This document shows positions 46,147 through 55,562 of a stretch of DNA of 64,000 nt, piece after piece; position 1 is the stretch's first letter; each line of letters begins with the position of its first letter. The position numbers were made by a program, and so were the translations under genes. The notes below the pieces were generated by a model. That model saw only the letters and a program-made list of their open reading frames with translations, made no database searches and was not told the origin of the DNA. Source of the DNA: Aquicoccus sp. G2-2 (GTDB lineage: Bacteria; Pseudomonadota; Alphaproteobacteria; Rhodobacterales; Rhodobacteraceae); assembly GCF_034555965.1 (NCBI RefSeq), contig NZ_JAYDCK010000003.1:2294001-2358000 (forward strand), written 5' to 3'.

Positions 46147-47966
46147 TCAGAACGACGCACGGACCCCGAACGCAAACGCGCGCCCCGGCATGTTATAGCC
46201 GCCCGCTGTTTCGTAATCCTCGTTCAACAGGTTATCCACCCGCAGATAGGCCGTTGCCTTCTTCGTCACGGCAAAATCCAAACCGACATTGACCAGCGTA
46301 TAATCCCCCACCTTGTTGCCCGCAGGCGCAAACGGCGAAGGCAGAATATCGGCGACATGCTGCACCGCAAGCCGCCCGCTCAGCCGATCATTGAACGCGG
46401 CTTCAACTCCGACCACCAGATCATGCATCGGCACACGCGCCAATCGCGCGCCCTTGTTGCGCGCATCCGTGAAGCTATAGTTGCCAAACAGCGTATAGCG
46501 TGCATCAAGCGCATAGCGCCCGGAAAACTCCACCCCCTTGCTGACTGTGGTGCCCGGCACCTGATTATAGCACCCATAACCACTGCCACAGGCGGTTGCC
46601 GCACCGTCAAAGCCAATCAGATTGTCGATTTCCGTGTAAAACACCGTGGCTTTGATCACCCCCGCCTCTCCAAAGTGGCGCTCAACGCCCAACTCGGCGC
46701 TGCGGCTCTGTTCCGGCCTGAGCGTCGGGCTCCCCGCCGCTGAGAACATCTCGTAAAGCGATGGCGCGCGGAACCCGGTGCTCAGCACCGCTCGCAACGC
46801 CGTCTCGCTGCCGATCTGCCACACCCCGGCCAGCCGCCCGCTCCAATGCCCGCCGAATTGCGAATGATCATCATAACGCGCCGCCAGCGACAAATCGAAA
46901 TCCGCCCCCGGACTGGTCTGCAATTCTGCAAAGACCGCGTTGTCATCATAAGCGCCCGTCGTGGCCGAGGTCAGCAGGCTCTCGCGGCTGTGTTCAAGCC
47001 CGAAATTCAGCTTGCTCTGCCCGCCCAGATCGGCACTCCCGAGATAGCGCAACTCTTGCCGCTTTCCACGGAAATAGCTGGTGAACCCGCCCGGATCACG
47101 GGTTTCCGACTCGAACGCCGAAAGACTCAGCTCATGTGATATCGCACCAGTGGTAAATTCCGCGAACACCCGGCCGCCGCGCTGTGTCACATAATTCATG
47201 CCGCTGTTGTCAGTCGTCGAGCGATCGAACGCAATCTTCGAATCGCGCCACAAAAGCGCAGTGCCAAGGGTGACATCGTCCGTCACCCGGTAGCGCGCAG
47301 TAAGCGACGCCATCTTTTGATCATAGCCGTCGCGCTCTGTATCGCCCGAGCGGGCCGAAATGCCGTCGCTGTGCGCCTGCGCATAGCTCAGCACAATCTC
47401 CCCTCGCTCACCCTTCTGCGCCAGCGTCAGGTTGCCGGAAAGCGTTCCGAAGGACCCAGCCTCCAACCCGCCGCTGCCGGAAAACCCCAACTGCGTGGGC
47501 CGCCTTGTCTTGATGTCAATCACCCCACCGACGGCCTCAGAGCCATAAAGCGCCGATTGCGAGCCTTTCAAAACTTCGATCCGGCCCAACCCGCTCGTGC
47601 TGAAACCGCCAAAATTAAAGCTGGTCTGCGGACCCGACGGGTCGGTGATGTCGATTCCATCGAACCTTACGCCGATATAGCTGTTGTTCAGCCCGCGAAT
47701 ACGCAGATTAGCCGCCTGTCCCGGTCCGCCGTTTGATGAAAAGCTGATAGACGGCAATTGCGACAATGAGCCGATCAACGTACCGTCACCTTCACTCAGT
47801 GCATTGGTATCAAGAATATCCACGCTGGCACCGCTATGCGCCGTGGCCAGCGGCGTCAGGCTGCTTGATACGGTAATTTCCTTAAGCTCGAACGCTTCCT
47901 GCGCCGTGGCTGGTTTGGAAAAAGTGCAATTGCCGCCACAGAGGCCAGCAAAACGGAACGGGTCAT
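46147..47966 (-). CDS. btuB: TonB-dependent cobalamin receptor BtuB, frameshifted in the signal peptide
   Basis: The mature protein is a 22-strand outer-membrane barrel with a plug: SISFSSNGGPGQAANLRIRGL, VRFDGIDITDP, GRIEVLKGSQSALYGSEAVGGVI, and a C-terminal FGVRASF ending in Phe. As written, the long frame opens only at 47823, without a signal peptide. The true start is the ATG at 47966 (MTRSVLLASVAAIALF), preceded by GAGGGATG. One more A in the plus-strand run 47919-47923 reads on as SKPATAQEAFELKEITVSSS, giving the signal peptide cut at ATAQ and the TonB box (EITVSSS). It is the first gene after the riboswitch. About 606 residues when repaired. Confidence 0.88.
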
Positions 47967-48104
47967 AATTTCATCCCTCATGCACGGCCTGTATGGGCCG
48001 CGTTGTTTTGATTGGTCTTACGAGGGATCGCTGCCCCCGAAGCCGGTGAAAACACCACGACGGAAAGGCGCTCCGCAGCCCATGGCGCCCCTCGCGCATG
48101 AACA

Positions 48105-48280
48105 GGGTGACACTTCGGCAGGTCTCCTGACTTGCGGGTCATCGCTCCACCGGCCCTTCCCGTGGCGCCTTGCACCACAGTGGTTCGTTCCGGCTTCGCT
48201 CACCGCTTACAGTTGCGGGGGCAGTTGCGGACTTGGCACCATCGGCGCCGCACCACATTCCCTATTCACCGGGCATTTTG
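48105..48280 (-). ncRNA. Cobalamin (adenosylcobalamin) riboswitch
   Basis: On the minus strand the element runs from GGGAATGTGGTGCGG (about 48262) through GCCAAGTCCGCAACTGCCCC to the B12 box AGTCAGGAGACCTGCC (48118-48133). The intermediate CGCAACTGTAAGCGG and CCACTG segments match the conserved core. The B12 box is about 150 bases before the btuB ATG, leaving room for the expression platform. In the family, adenosylcobalamin binding lowers expression, so the btuBFCD operon is made when B12 is scarce. The rest of the 491-bp gap holds no gene. Confidence 0.93.
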
Positions 48281-48457
48281 GGCCCGGACCGAAGCATGTT
48301 CGCAGTAGCGCGCCCCACCCGGCTTGTAAAGCCGTTTGCTGCCCGCCAATCAGGGGCGCTGCCGCTCACGGCACGCGCGCTTGCACCCCGGCCGCCTGAG
48401 CGACCGGGGTGACCGATTTTCCTAAGAAACAGGTTGAGTCGGGCTTGCTGGCTCAGA

Positions 48458-49453
48458 TCAGAGCGAGGAAATCCTCAGGATCCGCGCCAGCTCTCCGATA
48501 ATGCCACGCCGGAACAACAGCACGCAGGCAATGAACGTGCCGCCAATGACGACCTGCACCCATGAGCCGATCCCGCTCAGCACATGCTGAAGCGTGACCA
48601 CGATAAACGCGCCCACGACCGGGCCAAAGATCGTTCCCATACCGCCCAGAAGCGTCATCAAAATCACTTCACCGGACATCTGCCAATGCGCGTCCGTCAA
48701 GGATGCAAACTGGAACACCAATGCCTTGGTCGACCCGGCCAGCCCGGCCAACGCCGCCGACAACACGAAGGCCAGCAGCTTGAAGCGGTCCACGTTGTAC
48801 CCCAGCGACAGCGCGCGCGGCTCATTCTCGCGAATCGCCTGCAATACCTGACCAAACGGGGAATGGATGACCCGATAGATCACCAGAAACGCCGCAAGGA
48901 AGATCGCCGCGACAAGATAATACATATTGAGCGGTTGGTTCAGGTCGATCAGCCCCAGAAGATAACCGCGCGGAATCCCCTGCAAGCCGTCCTCACCGCC
49001 GGTAAACGGCATTTGCAGCGCGAAAAAGTAAACGATCTGTGCCAGCGCCAGCGTGATCATCGCAAAATAGATGCCCTGCCTGCGAATTGCCAAAGCACCG
49101 ACCGCCCAACCCAGCGCCGCGCCAAACAGCATACCCGTCGCAAGCCCCAGAAGTGGCGGAAATCCCCAGACCTTAAGCGCATGTCCCGCGACATAGGCCG
49201 CGCCGCCAAAGAACGCAGCATGGCCAAAGGACAGAAGCCCGGTGAACCCGATCAACAAGTTGAACGCCGCCGCAAACAGCGCGAAACAAAGCAGTTGCAT
49301 AACGAAGACCGGATAGAAGAAAAGCGGGGCCACCAGCAGGAAACCCAGCAGGATCGCCCAAAGAACGCCTTGGGCAACACGCGGAAATGCCCGCCGTGCG
49401 TTCGTGCCCTCGGGCGTTTCCAGTTCCACAATATCAGAGACCATATTTGCCAT
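48458..49453 (-). CDS. livM: Branched-chain amino-acid-type ABC permease LivM
   Basis: This 331-residue inner-membrane subunit has about ten helices. LLIGFTGLLSFGHAAFFGGAAYVAG near 65-90 is the HAAT permease signature, and RENEPRALSLGYNVDRFKLLAFVLSAALAGLAGS near 195-230 holds the ATPase-contact loop. The ATG at 49453 has AGGGAAA upstream. It follows livH by nine bases. The SBP below is not close to LivK, so the real substrate may be a different amino acid or a carboxylate. Confidence 0.87.
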   Translation of the reverse strand: MANMVSDIVELETPEGTNARRAFPRVAQGVLWAILLGFLLVAPLFFYPVFVMQLLCFALFAAAFNLLIGFTGLLSFGHAAFFGGAAYVAGHALKVWGFPPLLGLATGMLFGAALGWAVGALAIRRQGIYFAMITLALAQIVYFFALQMPFTGGEDGLQGIPRGYLLGLIDLNQPLNMYYLVAAIFLAAFLVIYRVIHSPFGQVLQAIRENEPRALSLGYNVDRFKLLAFVLSAALAGLAGSTKALVFQFASLTDAHWQMSGEVILMTLLGGMGTIFGPVVGAFIVVTLQHVLSGIGSWVQVVIGGTFIACVLLFRRGIIGELARILRISSL

Positions 49454-49462
49454 TCGCTTTCC

Positions 49463-50368
49463 CTAGCCCTGCCGTCCGAACAAACCGTTCGGTCGCACCA
49501 GCAACACGATCACCATCAACAGGAAGATTACCGTATTTGCGGCAGGCGCATAAAACACCTTGGTCACGCCTTCGATCAGGCCAAGCGCGAAGCCGGTTAC
49601 AACCGCCCCCATGATCGACCCCATTCCGCCGATCACCACCACCGCGAAGATCACGATGATAAGGTTCGCCCCCATCAGCGGACTAACCGAATAGATCGGC
49701 GCCGCCAGAAGCCCGGCCAACCCGGCCAACCCGGTGCCGAACCCAAAGGTCAGCATCACCATAAGCGGCACATTGATGCCGAACGCCTTGACCAACTCGG
49801 GGTTTTCCGTGCCCGCCCTAAGCCGCGCACCAATCGCCGTGCGCTCGATTATGTACCACACGACGAAACAAACAACGATCGAGAACACGATCACGAAAAG
49901 CCGGTATTTCGGAAACATCATGAACCCGAGGTTGACCACACCCTTGAGCGATTCCGGCATCGCCGGATAAGGCGTGCCCGATGCGTTGAAGAAGTTGATG
50001 AACAGCCCCTGCAGAACCAGCGTCACCCCGAAAGTAAGCAGCAGGCTATAGATCGGATCAAACTTGTAGAGCCAGCGCAACAGGAACCGCTCGATCAACA
50101 TCCCGAAGCAGGCAATCAGGATCGGCACCAGGATCAAGGCCGGCCAGAACCCGATATGCAACCAGTCAAGTCCGATCCACGGCCCGAGATAGGAATAAAG
50201 CATCAGCGCAACGAAGGCGCCCGCCATGTAAAGCGCACCATGCGCGAAATTCACCACGTTGAGCAGGCCGAAAATCACCGCCAGCCCAAGACTCAGCATA
50301 GCGTAGAAAACCCCGTTGTTCAGCCCCAGCATCCCCTGTGCCAGTATCAGCCGGATCGTCGGATCCAT
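49463..50368 (-). CDS. livH: Branched-chain amino-acid-type ABC permease LivH
   Basis: This 301-residue integral membrane protein is the partner of LivM. It has the first-helix ending MLGLNNGVFYAMLSLGLAVIFGLLNVVNFAHGALYMAGAFVA, recognised by its VVNFAHGALYMAGAF core. GLAGLAGLLAAPIYSVSPLMGANLIIVIFAVVVIGGMGSIMGA near the C-terminus is typical, by its VIGGMGSIMGAVV core. The ATG has AAAGGAC upstream. It lies between livF and livM. Confidence 0.87.
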   Translation of the reverse strand: MDPTIRLILAQGMLGLNNGVFYAMLSLGLAVIFGLLNVVNFAHGALYMAGAFVALMLYSYLGPWIGLDWLHIGFWPALILVPILIACFGMLIERFLLRWLYKFDPIYSLLLTFGVTLVLQGLFINFFNASGTPYPAMPESLKGVVNLGFMMFPKYRLFVIVFSIVVCFVVWYIIERTAIGARLRAGTENPELVKAFGINVPLMVMLTFGFGTGLAGLAGLLAAPIYSVSPLMGANLIIVIFAVVVIGGMGSIMGAVVTGFALGLIEGVTKVFYAPAANTVIFLLMVIVLLVRPNGLFGRQG

Positions 50369-50426
50369 GTGTCTGTCCTTTCTGCCGCGCCGTGCGGGCC
50401 ATGCCGCGCTTGCGCCGTTCTCTTTG

Positions 50427-51173
50427 TTATACGCTCAGATATTTGTTGAGCCGGTCCATGCTTGTCTCGACCTCTGCCGCGTCGATACGGTCGATCACCT
50501 TGCCATGCTCAATGACATAGTGATGATCGGCCAGCGTTGATGCGAAGCGGAAATTCTGCTCGACCAACACAATCGTATAGCCCCGCGTCTTCAGATCGCG
50601 GATCACGGTGCCCAACGTCTTCACGATAACCGGGGCAAGCCCCTCGGTGATTTCGTCAAGCAGCAAAAGCCGCGCGCCGGTGCGCAGGATGCGCGCAATC
50701 GCCAGCATCTGCTGTTCGCCGCCCGAAAGCCGCGTTCCCATCCGCTTGCGCACCTTGGCAAGGTTCGGAAACATCGAATAAAGTTCTTCGAGCGACAGAC
50801 CATCCGGCCCCACGGCGGGCGGCAACATCAGATTTTCTTCCGCGTTCAGCGTGCCGAAAATCCCCCGCTCCTCCGGGCAATACCCGATCCGCCCATCGGG
50901 CGAGATACGGTGCGCCTGCTTGGTGATGAATTCCTCACCGTTGATCTTGATCGACCCCGTGCGCCGGTCCACCATTCCCATGATCGCCCTGAGCGTGGTT
51001 GTGCGCCCGGCACCGTTACGACCAAGCAGGGTAATCAACTGACCCTCGCCCAATTCCAGATCAACACCATGCAGGACATGCGATTCGCCATACCATGCAT
51101 TCAAATCCCGGACTTCCAGCATCGGCTTGATGCTGGCGCCCAGCGCGGCAGGGTCCAATGTGGCTGTGCTCAT
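50427..51173 (-). CDS. livF: Branched-chain amino-acid-type ABC ATPase LivF, Walker A Lys replaced by Arg
   Basis: This 248-residue ATPase has Walker A written GRNGAGRTTT (residues 51-60), with Arg where the nucleotide-binding Lys is expected. Signature RLSGGEQQMLAIARIL near 147-162, Walker B LLLLDEITEGLAP and H-loop-like VLVEQN are intact. The Arg variant recurs in this subfamily as I recall it, so it is not taken as inactive. It overlaps livG by four bases. LivF and LivG form the ATPase pair. Confidence 0.87.
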   Translation of the reverse strand: MSTATLDPAALGASIKPMLEVRDLNAWYGESHVLHGVDLELGEGQLITLLGRNGAGRTTTLRAIMGMVDRRTGSIKINGEEFITKQAHRISPDGRIGYCPEERGIFGTLNAEENLMLPPAVGPDGLSLEELYSMFPNLAKVRKRMGTRLSGGEQQMLAIARILRTGARLLLLDEITEGLAPVIVKTLGTVIRDLKTRGYTIVLVEQNFRFASTLADHHYVIEHGKVIDRIDAAEVETSMDRLNKYLSV

Positions 51174-51934
51174 GCCTCGGCCTCCTCGACGGTGGTGCCC
51201 ATATAGGCTTCCATCACCTGCGGGTTGCGTGAAACTTCTTCATATGGCCCTTCGGCAAGCACTTCACCGCCCGCCAGAACCGTAATCGTATCGGCCAGTT
51301 CGGCCACAACGCCAAGGTTATGCTCGACCATCACGATGGTGCGCCCCTCGCGCACCCGGCCAATCAGCCCGGTAACCGCGCCCACATCCTCGGCGCCCAT
51401 GCCCTGCGTCGGCTCATCCAGCAGCATCAATTCGGGTTCAAGCCCAAGCGTCGTCGCAATTTCAAGCGCGCGCTTGCGCCCATAAGGAAGCTCGATCGCC
51501 CGCAAATGTGCGTGATCCTTCAACCCGACTTGGTCAAGCCGCGTCATCGCCTCCGCATTCAGATTGGCCAGCATCTTCTCCGAACGCCAGAAATGGTAAC
51601 TGACCCCCAAACCGCGCTGCAACGAAAGCCGCACGTTCTCAAGCGCCGTCAGATGCGGAAACACCGCCGAAATCTGGAACGACCGGACAATTCCCTGCAT
51701 CGCAATTTCGGAAGGCTTCCAGTTGGTAATGTCCTTGCCGTTGAACATGATCGAGCCCGAAGTGGGCCTGATGAACTTGGTCAACAGGTTGAACATCGTG
51801 GTTTTGCCCGCACCGTTCGGGCCAATGATCGCATGGATCGCCCCGCGCTTGATGCGCAGATTGACTTTGTTGACCGCGACGAATCCCCCAAAGCTTTTGG
51901 TAAGATCGCGCGCTTCGAGAATGTAGTCGGTCAT
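51170..51934 (-). CDS. livG: Branched-chain amino-acid-type ABC ATPase LivG
   Basis: This 254-residue ATPase has Walker A GPNGAGKTTMFNLLTK near residues 38-53 with a normal Lys. Its signature is LPYGRKRALEIATTLG, the LivG form of LSGGQ, and Walker B is LMLLDEPTQGM. MVEHNLGVVAELADTITVLAGG follows. It overlaps livF by four bases and follows the binding-protein gene by a gap with a hairpin (51961-51988). Confidence 0.9.
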   Translation of the reverse strand: MTDYILEARDLTKSFGGFVAVNKVNLRIKRGAIHAIIGPNGAGKTTMFNLLTKFIRPTSGSIMFNGKDITNWKPSEIAMQGIVRSFQISAVFPHLTALENVRLSLQRGLGVSYHFWRSEKMLANLNAEAMTRLDQVGLKDHAHLRAIELPYGRKRALEIATTLGLEPELMLLDEPTQGMGAEDVGAVTGLIGRVREGRTIVMVEHNLGVVAELADTITVLAGGEVLAEGPYEEVSRNPQVMEAYMGTTVEEAEA

Positions 51935-51960
51935 ATTATACCCCGAGCCGGATATATTAC

Positions 51961-51988
51961 GGAGGCGAACGCGATATGCGCCGCCTCC
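51961..51988 (-). other. Intercistronic hairpin after the HAAT binding-protein gene
   Basis: GGAGGCG and CGCCTCC are perfect 7-base arms around a 14-base loop, 20 bases after the binding-protein stop. It is not followed by a U-run. It probably stabilises or attenuates, leaving more binding-protein mRNA than livG mRNA. Confidence 0.5.
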
Positions 51989-52007
51989 GCAACAATGTCA
52001 GAAGCTG

Positions 52008-53225
52008 TTACTTGGTCACAAGCGGGCAACCGCTGTCTGCCAGCGAAGGATAGGCCTCGTTCCCCGGAATGGTCCGTGCAACGTCGGCAACATCCCACGG
52101 GTCGGTCCCGTCATCCTTGACCTTCAAAAGATACATGTCATGCACCAGAAGACCATCGGCACGGATCTCGCCGCCCTTGGCAAAGAAATCGTCGATTTTC
52201 ATCTTGCCAAGCTGCTCACGCACCTTGTCGGAATCATCGGTGCCCGCCGCCTTGATCGCGTTCAGATACGCCATGGTCAGCGAATAGTCAGCCGCATGAA
52301 CAAAGGTCGGTGTCGCGCCGTTCGAGTATTCCATATAGCGCTCTTTCCACGCCTTGGACTCGTCATCGGTGTTCCAGTACCAACCGCTGGTGAACTGCAG
52401 CCCTTTGGCAACATCAGTGCCAAGGCTTTTGACGTCCGAAATAAGCACCAGCATCCCGGCAAGCTGCTGACCACCGGCAACGATGCCGAACTCATGCGCC
52501 TGCTTGATCGAGTTCACGGTGTCCTGCCCGGCATTGGCCAGACCGATCACCTGTGCGCCCGAGCTTTGCGCCTGAAGCAGGTAGGATGAGAAGTCGGTCG
52601 ATGCCAACGGCACGTCCGAGCTGCCCAGAACCTTGCCGCCAAGCTTCTCGATAACCGAAGAGGTGTTCTCCTGAAGCGCATGACCAAAGGCATAGTCGGC
52701 GGTGATGAAATACCAGCTTTCGCCGCCGTTCTTGACGATGGCGGTCGCCGTGCCAACCGGCAGCGCGTGCGTGTCATAGCCGTAGTGAATGCCGTATTTC
52801 GAGCAGTTCTTGCCAGTCAACGCACTCGAAGCAGCGCCGGTGGCGACGGTGATGACCTTCTTGTCCGACGCAAGCTGTTGAACGGCCAGCGCAACGGCCG
52901 AGTTGGTCAGGTCGGTGATCATGTCCACATGATCCTCGTCGATCCACTGCCGCGCGGTGGCCGAGGCCACATCCGCCTTGTTCTGGTGATCAGCAGAGAT
53001 CACTTCAATCTTCTTGCCCAGAACCGTTCCGCCGAAATCTTCCACGGCCATCTTGACCGCGGCAACGGCACCCGCACCGCTGAATCCCGTCGAATAAACG
53101 CCGGACATATCGCCCAGAACACCGATTTTCACGACATCGTCGGAGACGCCGTCCTGTGCAATCGCTCCTTGCGCACCCAGCATCAGCATTGCTGCGCCTA
53201 GGCCCGCGTAAAAGGAATATTTCAT
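52008..53225 (-). CDS. HAAT-type periplasmic substrate-binding protein
   Basis: This 405-residue solute receptor has a signal peptide (MKYSFYAGLGAAMLMLGAQGAIAQ, cut near residue 24) and a type I bilobed fold: KIGVLGDMSGVYSTGFSGAGAV, DHQNKADVASATARQWID, ITDLTNSAVALAVQQL, TSGWYW, and the C-terminal pair GCPLVTK. A Cys pair (NCSKYG and GCPLV) could form a disulfide. The ATG follows GGGAGAAAAGTAGC. It is the first gene of the liv operon and divergent from the LysR gene. It resembles receptors for aromatic or short-chain carboxylates as much as LivK, so the ligand is open. Confidence 0.86.
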   Translation of the reverse strand: MKYSFYAGLGAAMLMLGAQGAIAQDGVSDDVVKIGVLGDMSGVYSTGFSGAGAVAAVKMAVEDFGGTVLGKKIEVISADHQNKADVASATARQWIDEDHVDMITDLTNSAVALAVQQLASDKKVITVATGAASSALTGKNCSKYGIHYGYDTHALPVGTATAIVKNGGESWYFITADYAFGHALQENTSSVIEKLGGKVLGSSDVPLASTDFSSYLLQAQSSGAQVIGLANAGQDTVNSIKQAHEFGIVAGGQQLAGMLVLISDVKSLGTDVAKGLQFTSGWYWNTDDESKAWKERYMEYSNGATPTFVHAADYSLTMAYLNAIKAAGTDDSDKVREQLGKMKIDDFFAKGGEIRADGLLVHDMYLLKVKDDGTDPWDVADVARTIPGNEAYPSLADSGCPLVTK

Positions 53226-53531
53226 GCTACTTTTCTCCCTAAGTTGGTATGAATTCGTGACTGGCTCTTACAGTCGCATTAAAGGGGCGCCGAGATTCGG
53301 ATGGAACATGTGCAGTATTCAAACAGGCAGCACGCCAACTATCCCAAACAGATGAAACGATCCTCCCCATCGCCCCGGTCGTTCTTGCTACAGAGCCTAC
53401 GCTTCAACAAAAACCAGCACAGGGTAATACCCAAAATGCAGGCTTTGCAAGGCATTGACAGAAGCTAATCGCTGCGCCTCAGATATTCATCCAAACGCAG
53501 ACACCCCCGCGGCCACAAAGATACAGGTGGT

Positions 53532-53573
53532 ATTATGCACAAGCAAATGCCATATTTCGCATAATCATTGTGC
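53532..53573. promoter_or_regulatory. Overlapping inverted repeats between the liv operon and LysR gene
   Basis: Two interleaved dyads occur: ATTATGC (53532-53538) with GCATAAT (53559-53565), and GCACAA (53537-53542) with TTGTGC (53568-53573). The region ends 16 bases before the LysR start. LysR proteins bind extended dyads near their own promoter, so this is a likely autoregulatory site. The other bases of the 364-bp gap show no gene. Confidence 0.45.
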
Positions 53574-53589
53574 GATTTTGCTCATACTC

Positions 53590-54507
53590 ATGGCTTTCAA
53601 CTGGAATGATCTGCGCTATTTTCTTGCCATCGCCCGAACCGGGCGGGTGACTGCCGCTGCCAGCAGGCTGGGCACCGATCACGCCACGGTCAGCCGTCGG
53701 GTGGCCTCATTGGAAAAGCGCCTGCAAGCCAAGCTCTTTGAGCGCTCGCCACGTGGCTATGCCCTCACCGACACCGGAGAGCGGCTCCTGCGCCATGCCG
53801 AGCGGATCGAGACCGAAACCGCCCGCATTCAGGACGATATAGGTGGCGAGATTTACACGCTCAGCGGCTCGGTCCGAATCGGAACGCCCGATGGTTTCGG
53901 CTCGTATTTCCTGACCCCATGGCTTGCCGATCTTGCCCTTGCCAACCCGGAACTTCATCTCCAATTGGTTGCCACGCCACGGGTGTTCAGCCTGTCAAAG
54001 CGCGAAGCCGACATCGCGATTGTCCTCGCGCGCCCCGAAAAGGGGCGGCTGTTTTCCCGCAAACTGACCGACTATACGCTGCATCTCTATGCGCACCGTG
54101 ACTATCTCGAAGCCGCACCGCCCATTACCTCCAAAGACGACCTCGCCGGGCACCTCTTAGTTGGCTATATCCCTGACCTGATCTACACACCCGAGCTTGA
54201 CTATTTTGCCGCCGTCGCCGGCGATCTTGCCCCGCGCCTGTCAAGCACCAATCTCTTTGCCCAATTACGCGCCGCCGATTCCGGCAAGGGGCTGGCCATC
54301 CTGCCCGATTTCCTCACGCGCCACGCGCCAGATCTGGTTCCGGTACTCCCCGAGTTATTCGAGATCCGGCGCTCTTTGTGGCTGGTCGCTCATCAGGACT
54401 TGCGCGATTCCGTGCGCGTGCGCACCGTCATGTCCTTCATCGCCGATCAAGTGGTCGCCGCACGGGATGAGTTCCTGCCCGACCACCTGCCAAAGCGCGC
54501 GCGCTGA
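53590..54507 (+). CDS. LysR-family transcriptional regulator
   Basis: This 305-residue regulator has an N-terminal HTH: NWNDLRYFLAIARTGRVTAAASRLGTDHATVSRRVASLEKRL, recognised by its AAASRLGTDHATVSRRVASLE core. A bilobed effector domain runs from about 90 to 295. The ATG at 53590 gives the family N-terminus; 45 upstream in-frame residues look non-coding. It is divergent from the liv operon across a 364-bp space that contains nested dyads, so it probably controls that transporter. Confidence 0.86.
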   Translation: MAFNWNDLRYFLAIARTGRVTAAASRLGTDHATVSRRVASLEKRLQAKLFERSPRGYALTDTGERLLRHAERIETETARIQDDIGGEIYTLSGSVRIGTPDGFGSYFLTPWLADLALANPELHLQLVATPRVFSLSKREADIAIVLARPEKGRLFSRKLTDYTLHLYAHRDYLEAAPPITSKDDLAGHLLVGYIPDLIYTPELDYFAAVAGDLAPRLSSTNLFAQLRAADSGKGLAILPDFLTRHAPDLVPVLPELFEIRRSLWLVAHQDLRDSVRVRTVMSFIADQVVAARDEFLPDHLPKRAR

Positions 54508-54650
54508 AAATGGCCAGAGGGTCGTTCAACCACGGCGCTTTTCCAGAATGGCCAGAACGGGCATCTCTCTTCCCAAATCCGGCTGACTAAAGGAATTGCC
54601 TCGCGAGCGATGGCATATTTGCACGCAGAACAACGTCACAATACTCCCGA

Positions 54651-55538
54651 TCACGCATTCCACTGGGCCGTATGGATATTCGAAATATCGTAACCGCCAC
54701 AGCTTTTGACGCGTTGGCAAAACCTGTCGGTCGCTGTGAACGCCAGAAAGGTTTGAAAGGCAGGCTCGAACCACGCCTTGCGATCCACCAACAGCGAAAA
54801 CTCTTCGTCGATCAGCGGCACGAAGGCCAACCCGAACGCCAATGCGACGGCTTCAAGCCCCATCGTGGCATCCGCCTCATCGCGCCGGACGGATTGCGCG
54901 GCCTCGTCTTCGGTCCGTGCAATGTCGGTGAACCTGACCGTCGAAAGGTCAAGCCCGCTCTCGGCGGCAAGCGCGTGAAACAACCCGGCCGTGCCGGACC
55001 CGTCCTGACGCGGGGCAACACGCAAACCAGCAAGATCGGAAAGTGATCGCGGGCGCGCGCCATCTGGCTGCAAGATCAACCCACGGCTGCGTTTCACGAA
55101 AGACACCAACACCGCATTCTGATCAGCCGCCGCATCCGAAACCGCCTGCACGTTCCAACTGCCGGATTTCGCATCATAGATGTGTAGCCCGGTCAGAATG
55201 CCCTCTGCCCTCACGAAACGGTCAAGCCCATCCTGCGAGCCGTCGAAATAGGTCGCGAGGCCACAGCCGGATTCTCTGATTGCCCAGTCCAGCAGCGGAT
55301 CATGGCTGCCCAGTGCAATCAGCGGGCGGTCGACCATATCAGCCGACCCGCCCGACTTTGTCCTCTCGATCCACTGGCGAACCTCATCGGCCGGAAACAG
55401 CAACTTGCCGGTCGCCCGCGAACAGGGAACCTCTCCCGACGCGGCAAGGGCATAGACCTTGCGCTCTTTCAGACGCAGCAGCTCGGCAAGCTCCCGAACA
55501 GTCAGAAATTCGCGATCTTCAAGGGCCGGGGCAGTCAT
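54651..55538 (-). CDS. HTH regulator with a periplasmic-binding-protein-like domain, next to tungstate transporter
   Basis: This 295-residue protein starts with an excisionase/MerR-like helix-turn-helix (EFLTVRELAELLRLKERKVYALAASGEVPCSRATGKLLFPADEVRQWIE, identified by its ELLRLKERKVYALAASGEV core). A PBP-type effector domain of about 200 residues follows (ALGSHDPLLDWAIRESGCGLAT, RGLILQPDG, RQDGSGTAGLFHALAAESGL). Such genes are regularly found beside tungstate/molybdate transporters, where they probably sense the oxyanion. The ATG at 55538 follows AGAGGAGATGCA. It is transcribed after tupA with a 94-bp gap that holds a large palindrome. Confidence 0.82.
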   Translation of the reverse strand: MTAPALEDREFLTVRELAELLRLKERKVYALAASGEVPCSRATGKLLFPADEVRQWIERTKSGGSADMVDRPLIALGSHDPLLDWAIRESGCGLATYFDGSQDGLDRFVRAEGILTGLHIYDAKSGSWNVQAVSDAAADQNAVLVSFVKRSRGLILQPDGARPRSLSDLAGLRVAPRQDGSGTAGLFHALAAESGLDLSTVRFTDIARTEDEAAQSVRRDEADATMGLEAVALAFGLAFVPLIDEEFSLLVDRKAWFEPAFQTFLAFTATDRFCQRVKSCGGYDISNIHTAQWNA

Positions 55539-55562
55539 TGCATCTCCTCTTTGTCCGCACTT

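Noticed and set aside
43550-47966. Hemin or siderophore uptake operon
   Set aside because: The operon type would fit, but the cobalamin riboswitch directly upstream of the receptor gene decides for B12.
48584-50449. Long plus-strand open frame of 621 codons over livM and livH
   Set aside because: It is antisense to two clear permease genes. Its translation is His/Arg/Gln-rich with no fold, a by-product of GC-rich codon use.
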